Shown piece by piece: positions 61,343 through 64,000 of a stretch of DNA of 64,000 nucleotides. This DNA is from CAIYQJ01 sp963717255. Its GTDB lineage: Bacteria > Chloroflexota > Limnocylindria > Limnocylindrales > CSP1-4. Position 1 is the stretch's first letter. Each line of letters begins with the position of its first letter. Position numbers and translations under genes: made by a program. The notes beneath the pieces were generated by a model. That model did no database searches. It was not told where the DNA came from and saw only the letters and a program-made list of their open reading frames with translations. The stretch is from NCBI GenBank assembly GCA_963717255.1, contig CAVQVT010000005.1, positions 62,001-126,000 of the forward strand, read 5' to 3'.

Positions 61343-63180
61343 CCGCAGGGCCGGACGGAGCCGCCGCGCGGCCGTCCCTCCGGGACCGCGCGCCCGCGAT
61401 GCTGCGCCACTACGTCCCCATCCTGACGTGGCTCCCCGTCTACCCACGCGACGCGCTCCGCCCCGACCTCGTCGCCGGCCTCACGTCCTGGGGCGTCATG
61501 GTCCCGGTCGCGCTCGCGTACGCGGGCCTCGCGGGCGTCCCGCCCGAGCTGGGCCTCGCGACCGCCTTCGCCGCCCTGGCGGCCTACGCGGTCTTCGGGA
61601 CGAGCCGCCACGTGAAGGTCACGGTCAGCTCCACGATGGCGATCACGTCGGCGTCGATCGTCCTGGACATCGCGAGCGGGGACCCGGTCCTCTTCGTCGC
61701 CGAGACCGCCGCGCTGGCATTGATCGTGGGGGTCATCCTCCTCGCGGGGGGCATCGCGCGACTCGGGTTCATCTCGGACTTCCTGTCCAAGTCGGTCATC
61801 ACCGGGTTCATCTTCGGGGTGGCGATCACCATCACCGTCGCCCAGATCCCGAAGATCCTCGGGATCCCGTCCACGCAAGGGTCCGTCCCCGAGCAGGTCG
61901 AGGGGATCCTCCGGGGGCTCGACGAGACGGATCCCGCGACCCTCGCCGTCGGCCTGGCGGCCCTGGCGATCATCCTGGTGCTCCGCGCGATCTCGCCGAG
62001 GATCCCGGGCGCCCTGGTCGTTCTCGTCCTCGGGATCGCGGGGGCGAAGGCCCTGGACCTCGACTCGTACGGCGTGAGCCTCGTCGGCCAGATCGCGACC
62101 GGGATCGGCAAGCCGGGGATCCCCGAGGTGCCCCTGGGCGCATTGCCGGCGCTCCTGCTGGGAGCCACCGGGATCGTCTTCCTCGCGATCGGCGAGACCG
62201 TCGGCGTGGGCCGCTCCTTCGCGGACAAGCACCGGTACGAGATCGACCCGGACCAGGAGCTCATCGCCCTGGGCGCGTCCAACCTGTCGTCGGGCTTCTT
62301 CGGCGGCTTCGCGGTGGACGCGAGCCTGTCGCAGACGGCCACCGCGGAAGGCGCCGGCGCCCGGACCCAGCTGTCGTCGCTCATCACCTCCGGGCTGATC
62401 CTCGCGACGGCCCTGATCCTGGCGCCGATCTTCACCGACCTGCCGAACGCCGTCCTGGGTGCGATCGTCATCGCCGCGGCGCTCGGCCTCATGGACTGGA
62501 AGGAGATGCGCCGCTACTGGCGCTGGCGGCGGACCGACTTCGTCGTCGCCGTCGCGGCGCTCGCGGGGGTCGTCGCCTTCGGCGTCCTGCCCGGGCTCCT
62601 CGTCGCCGTCGTGCTGTCCGTCTCGTTCCTCCTGTACCGCGCGAGCAGGCCGTATGTCGCGACGCTGGGGACGCTGCCGGGCCCGGAACGGACGTTCGGC
62701 GACCTCGCCCGCCACCCGGACGCCGCCCCCGTGACCGGGATCGTCGTCGTCCGGGTGGACGCGCCGCTCTACTTCTTCAACGCGAACGTCGCGCACGCGC
62801 AGATCCTGCGACTGGTGGACGCGCCGGACCCGCGGCCGCGCGCCGTCGTCATCGACCTGGCCGCGACGGGCGACCTCGACGTCACGACGGCGGACATGGT
62901 CGGCGGGCTCGTCCGCGACATGCAGGAGCGGGCCGTGGCGCTCGCGTTCGCCCAGGTGCGCGGGCCGGTCCGCGACCGGCTGCGGCGGACGGGCCTCACC
63001 GAGGCGATCGGCGAGGGGCGGATCTACGCGTCGGTGGGCGCGGCCGTCGATGGGCTCGAGCGGGAGCTGGCGCTCGAGGTGCCGACGGGCGGCCCCGAGG
63101 TGCCGACGGGCGGCCCCGAGGTGCCGACGGGCGGCCCCGAGGTGCCGACGGGCGAGCCCGAGGTACCCACCGGAGCCTGA
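61339..63180 (+). CDS. SulP family anion transporter with STAS domain
   Basis: The 613-residue protein has the SulP core of about 12 helices (DLVAGLTSWGVMVPVALAYA, GLATAFAALAAYAVFGTSRH, FISDFLSKSVITGFIFGVAI, GGFAVDASLSQTATAEGAGA) and a C-terminal STAS domain (VVVRVDAPLYFFNANVAHAQ, AVVIDLAATGDLDVTTADMV). SulP proteins carry sulfate, bicarbonate or other anions; sulfate fits the sulfatase and maturase genes upstream, with which it overlaps by 4 bp. The C-terminus ends in five tandem EVPTGGP-type heptapeptides beyond the STAS domain. Direction of transport is not known. It is intact. Confidence 0.93.
   Translation: MTAGPDGAAARPSLRDRAPAMLRHYVPILTWLPVYPRDALRPDLVAGLTSWGVMVPVALAYAGLAGVPPELGLATAFAALAAYAVFGTSRHVKVTVSSTMAITSASIVLDIASGDPVLFVAETAALALIVGVILLAGGIARLGFISDFLSKSVITGFIFGVAITITVAQIPKILGIPSTQGSVPEQVEGILRGLDETDPATLAVGLAALAIILVLRAISPRIPGALVVLVLGIAGAKALDLDSYGVSLVGQIATGIGKPGIPEVPLGALPALLLGATGIVFLAIGETVGVGRSFADKHRYEIDPDQELIALGASNLSSGFFGGFAVDASLSQTATAEGAGARTQLSSLITSGLILATALILAPIFTDLPNAVLGAIVIAAALGLMDWKEMRRYWRWRRTDFVVAVAALAGVVAFGVLPGLLVAVVLSVSFLLYRASRPYVATLGTLPGPERTFGDLARHPDAAPVTGIVVVRVDAPLYFFNANVAHAQILRLVDAPDPRPRAVVIDLAATGDLDVTTADMVGGLVRDMQERAVALAFAQVRGPVRDRLRRTGLTEAIGEGRIYASVGAAVDGLERELALEVPTGGPEVPTGGPEVPTGGPEVPTGEPEVPTGA
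63076..63177 (+). repeat. Tandem 21-bp repeat coding EVPTGGP units
   Basis: Five head-to-tail units start at 63076, 63097, 63118, 63139 and 63160. The first three are identical (GAGGTGCCGACGGGCGGCCC plus one C), the fourth differs at the GGC to GAG codon, and the fifth is divergent and shortened by the stop. The frame is kept, giving (EVPTGGP)3-EVPTGEP-EVPTGA at the SulP C-terminus. Confidence 0.95.
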
Positions 63181-63181
63181 G

Positions 63182-63200
63182 GGCCCGGGTCTCCCGGGCC
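63182..63200. terminator. Hairpin between convergent genes
   Basis: GGCCCGGG and CCCGGGCC pair perfectly around TCT immediately after the SulP stop, before the convergent flippase-like stop at 63216. No T tract, but the position suits a bidirectional terminator. Confidence 0.5.
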
Positions 63201-63215
63201 GGAGGGCTCGGTCGC

Positions 63216-64000
63216 CTACGCGCCGTGCGCCTTCGCCCTGAGCTCCGCGGTCGTCGGCAGCATCGGCTTCCCGCGTCGCGCCACCTTCAGCAGGATCCAG
63301 GCGAGCGGGATCGGCAGGAACCAGAAGTAGAGGCGGTAGAGGAAGACGCCGGCCGTGATCGCGGCGTTGTACTGGTCGCCGGCGATCATGGTGAAGCCGG
63401 TGATGAACAGCAGCTCCGGGACGCCCGCTCCGCCGGGCGAGAGCGGGATGATCGTGATGACCATGACGAGGGCGTAGACGGCGAAGACCTCTCCCGGGCT
63501 GAGCGCCAATTCCGGGACGCCGCACATCCGGAGCGCCACGATGAGGACGATCGCCCAGACGAACTGCGAGGCGACCGCGATCGCGATCGACGCGAGCCCC
63601 CTCTGCCTGATCACCGCGCCGAGCTGGTCCCGGAAGCGATGGATCGCCCCGTCGACGTTCGGGACGTCCTTCCGCCCGAGCCGGCGCATGACCCAGCCGG
63701 CGAGCGCCTGCCCCTTCGTGCCCAACCAGTCCGCGACCCGCTCGGACCGGACGACCGCGACGATGAGACCGGTGGCGACGAAGAACGCGATGACGCTGAT
63801 GATGGCGATGGTCCACGCCCGACCCGCGCTCTCGGTACTCGGCAACCCGTCGGTGAGGGCGAGCGCGCCGACGGCGATCACGGGGAGCGCGAGCCTGCTG
63901 AGCTCGTTGACGATGCCGTAGAGGGCGATCCCGGAGGTGGCCGGGATGTTCGCCGATCCCCCACCCGCGGACGATGACCCAGAGGACCCCCATGTTCCAC
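63216..64000 (-). CDS. Flippase-like (LPG synthase TM / UPF0104) membrane protein, 5'-truncated
   Basis: Only the C-terminal part is in the window; the start lies beyond the right edge. The frame includes IPATSGIALYGIVNELSRLA (upstream of 63881), WTIAIISVIAFFVATGLIVA, LASIAIAVASQFVWAIVLIV, and the family signature PLSPGGAGVPELLFITGFTM followed by AAITAGVFLYRLYFWFLPIP. A frame change near 63955 separates MGVLWVIVRGWG from the rest. The family includes the MprF flippase domain and dolichol- or phospholipid-flipping proteins; the substrate is unknown. It converges with the SulP gene. Confidence 0.8.
   Translation of the reverse strand, partial: GTWGSSGSSSAGGGSANIPATSGIALYGIVNELSRLALPVIAVGALALTDGLPSTESAGRAWTIAIISVIAFFVATGLIVAVVRSERVADWLGTKGQALAGWVMRRLGRKDVPNVDGAIHRFRDQLGAVIRQRGLASIAIAVASQFVWAIVLIVALRMCGVPELALSPGEVFAVYALVMVITIIPLSPGGAGVPELLFITGFTMIAGDQYNAAITAGVFLYRLYFWFLPIPLAWILLKVARRGKPMLPTTAELRAKAHGA

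Noticed and set aside
63076..63177. CRISPR-like short direct repeats
   Set aside because: Units are contiguous without spacers, keep the SulP reading frame and are not accompanied by cas genes.
60439..63993. Minus-strand open frame of 1184 codons opposite the maturase and SulP genes
   Set aside because: Its composition is Arg/Asp/Gly-rich without motifs, and the opposite strand carries clear conserved proteins.
1..64000. tRNA or rRNA genes
   Set aside because: I looked for T-arm-like GGTTCGA segments and conserved rRNA stretches and found none in a plausible context; a tRNAscan-SE run would settle it.

Overview
The window is very GC-rich DNA (by eye about 70 percent; not computed), densely packed with genes, with no rRNA, tRNA, insertion sequence, phage gene or CRISPR array that I can see. 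The gene content suggests a high-GC monoderm bacterium: a SipW/TasA-type secretion pair, a MarP-like CvpA-protease, a fused MoaD-MoaE (MoaX type), an F420-type nitroreductase-family protein, a class III cyclase-ATPase regulator and a MalT-like LuxR regulator. Chloroflexota (Limnocylindria/Ellin6529-like) fits best, Actinomycetota less well; this is inference. At least six genes carry a TANNNT box exactly 6-7 nt before the start codon, which points to frequent leaderless transcription.

Layout. 0-13 kb: a truncated BNR beta-propeller gene and a MoaD/ThiS-like gene, a broken ArsB/NhaD-type transporter, a PLP aminotransferase, a cysteine-desulfurase-like protein, a lysine 5,6-aminomutase alpha-like protein, then a minus-strand run (membrane protein, O-methyltransferase, MoaX, M55 peptidase), an UlaG-like hydrolase and a TasA/SipW secretion island. 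13-19 kb: an AcuI-type oxidoreductase, PPK2, a P-type cation ATPase and a lysoplasmalogenase. 19-28.2 kb: one minus-strand operon ilvB-ilvN-ilvC-leuA-leuB-cimA-pheA in which every junction is a 4-bp ATGA overlap, preceded by a leader with an 11-bp terminator hairpin, a competing antiterminator segment and a Leu/Ile-rich peptide stretch. 28.5-43 kb: an F420-type reductase, a cyclase/ATPase/TPR regulator, leuCD, KDPG aldolase, MarP, a DUF885 protein, ilvD, a DUF4239 protein and a MarR regulator. 43-47.5 kb: fabD-fabF, a lipase and a second, broken ketosynthase. 47.5-56 kb (minus): a lipoprotein, a thioesterase, a copper ATPase with a cupredoxin-like tail, a membrane protein, a LuxR regulator and a carboxymuconolactone-decarboxylase-like protein. 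56-63.2 kb: a DUF1269-sulfatase, a GAP-family exporter, a radical-SAM sulfatase maturase and a SulP transporter, which together look like a sulfate-ester module. The right edge cuts a flippase-like membrane protein.

How it works together. leuA, leuB and leuCD make leucine; cimA plus leuBCD and ilvB/N/C/D would make isoleucine from pyruvate without threonine deaminase; pheA adds phenylalanine. The sulfatase needs the neighbouring maturase to convert its Cys to formylglycine, and the SulP carrier overlaps the maturase gene.

Caution on quality. Many conserved genes are split by one-base frame changes while the protein sequence on both sides stays intact. The damage is dense at 1.7-2.1, 30.3-31.6, 45.8-52 and 56.2-61.2 kb and almost absent at 13.5-29.5 and 32.5-38.7 kb. 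Uncorrected sequencing or assembly errors explain this better than gene decay. Genes with three or more such breaks are typed as pseudogene for bookkeeping only.
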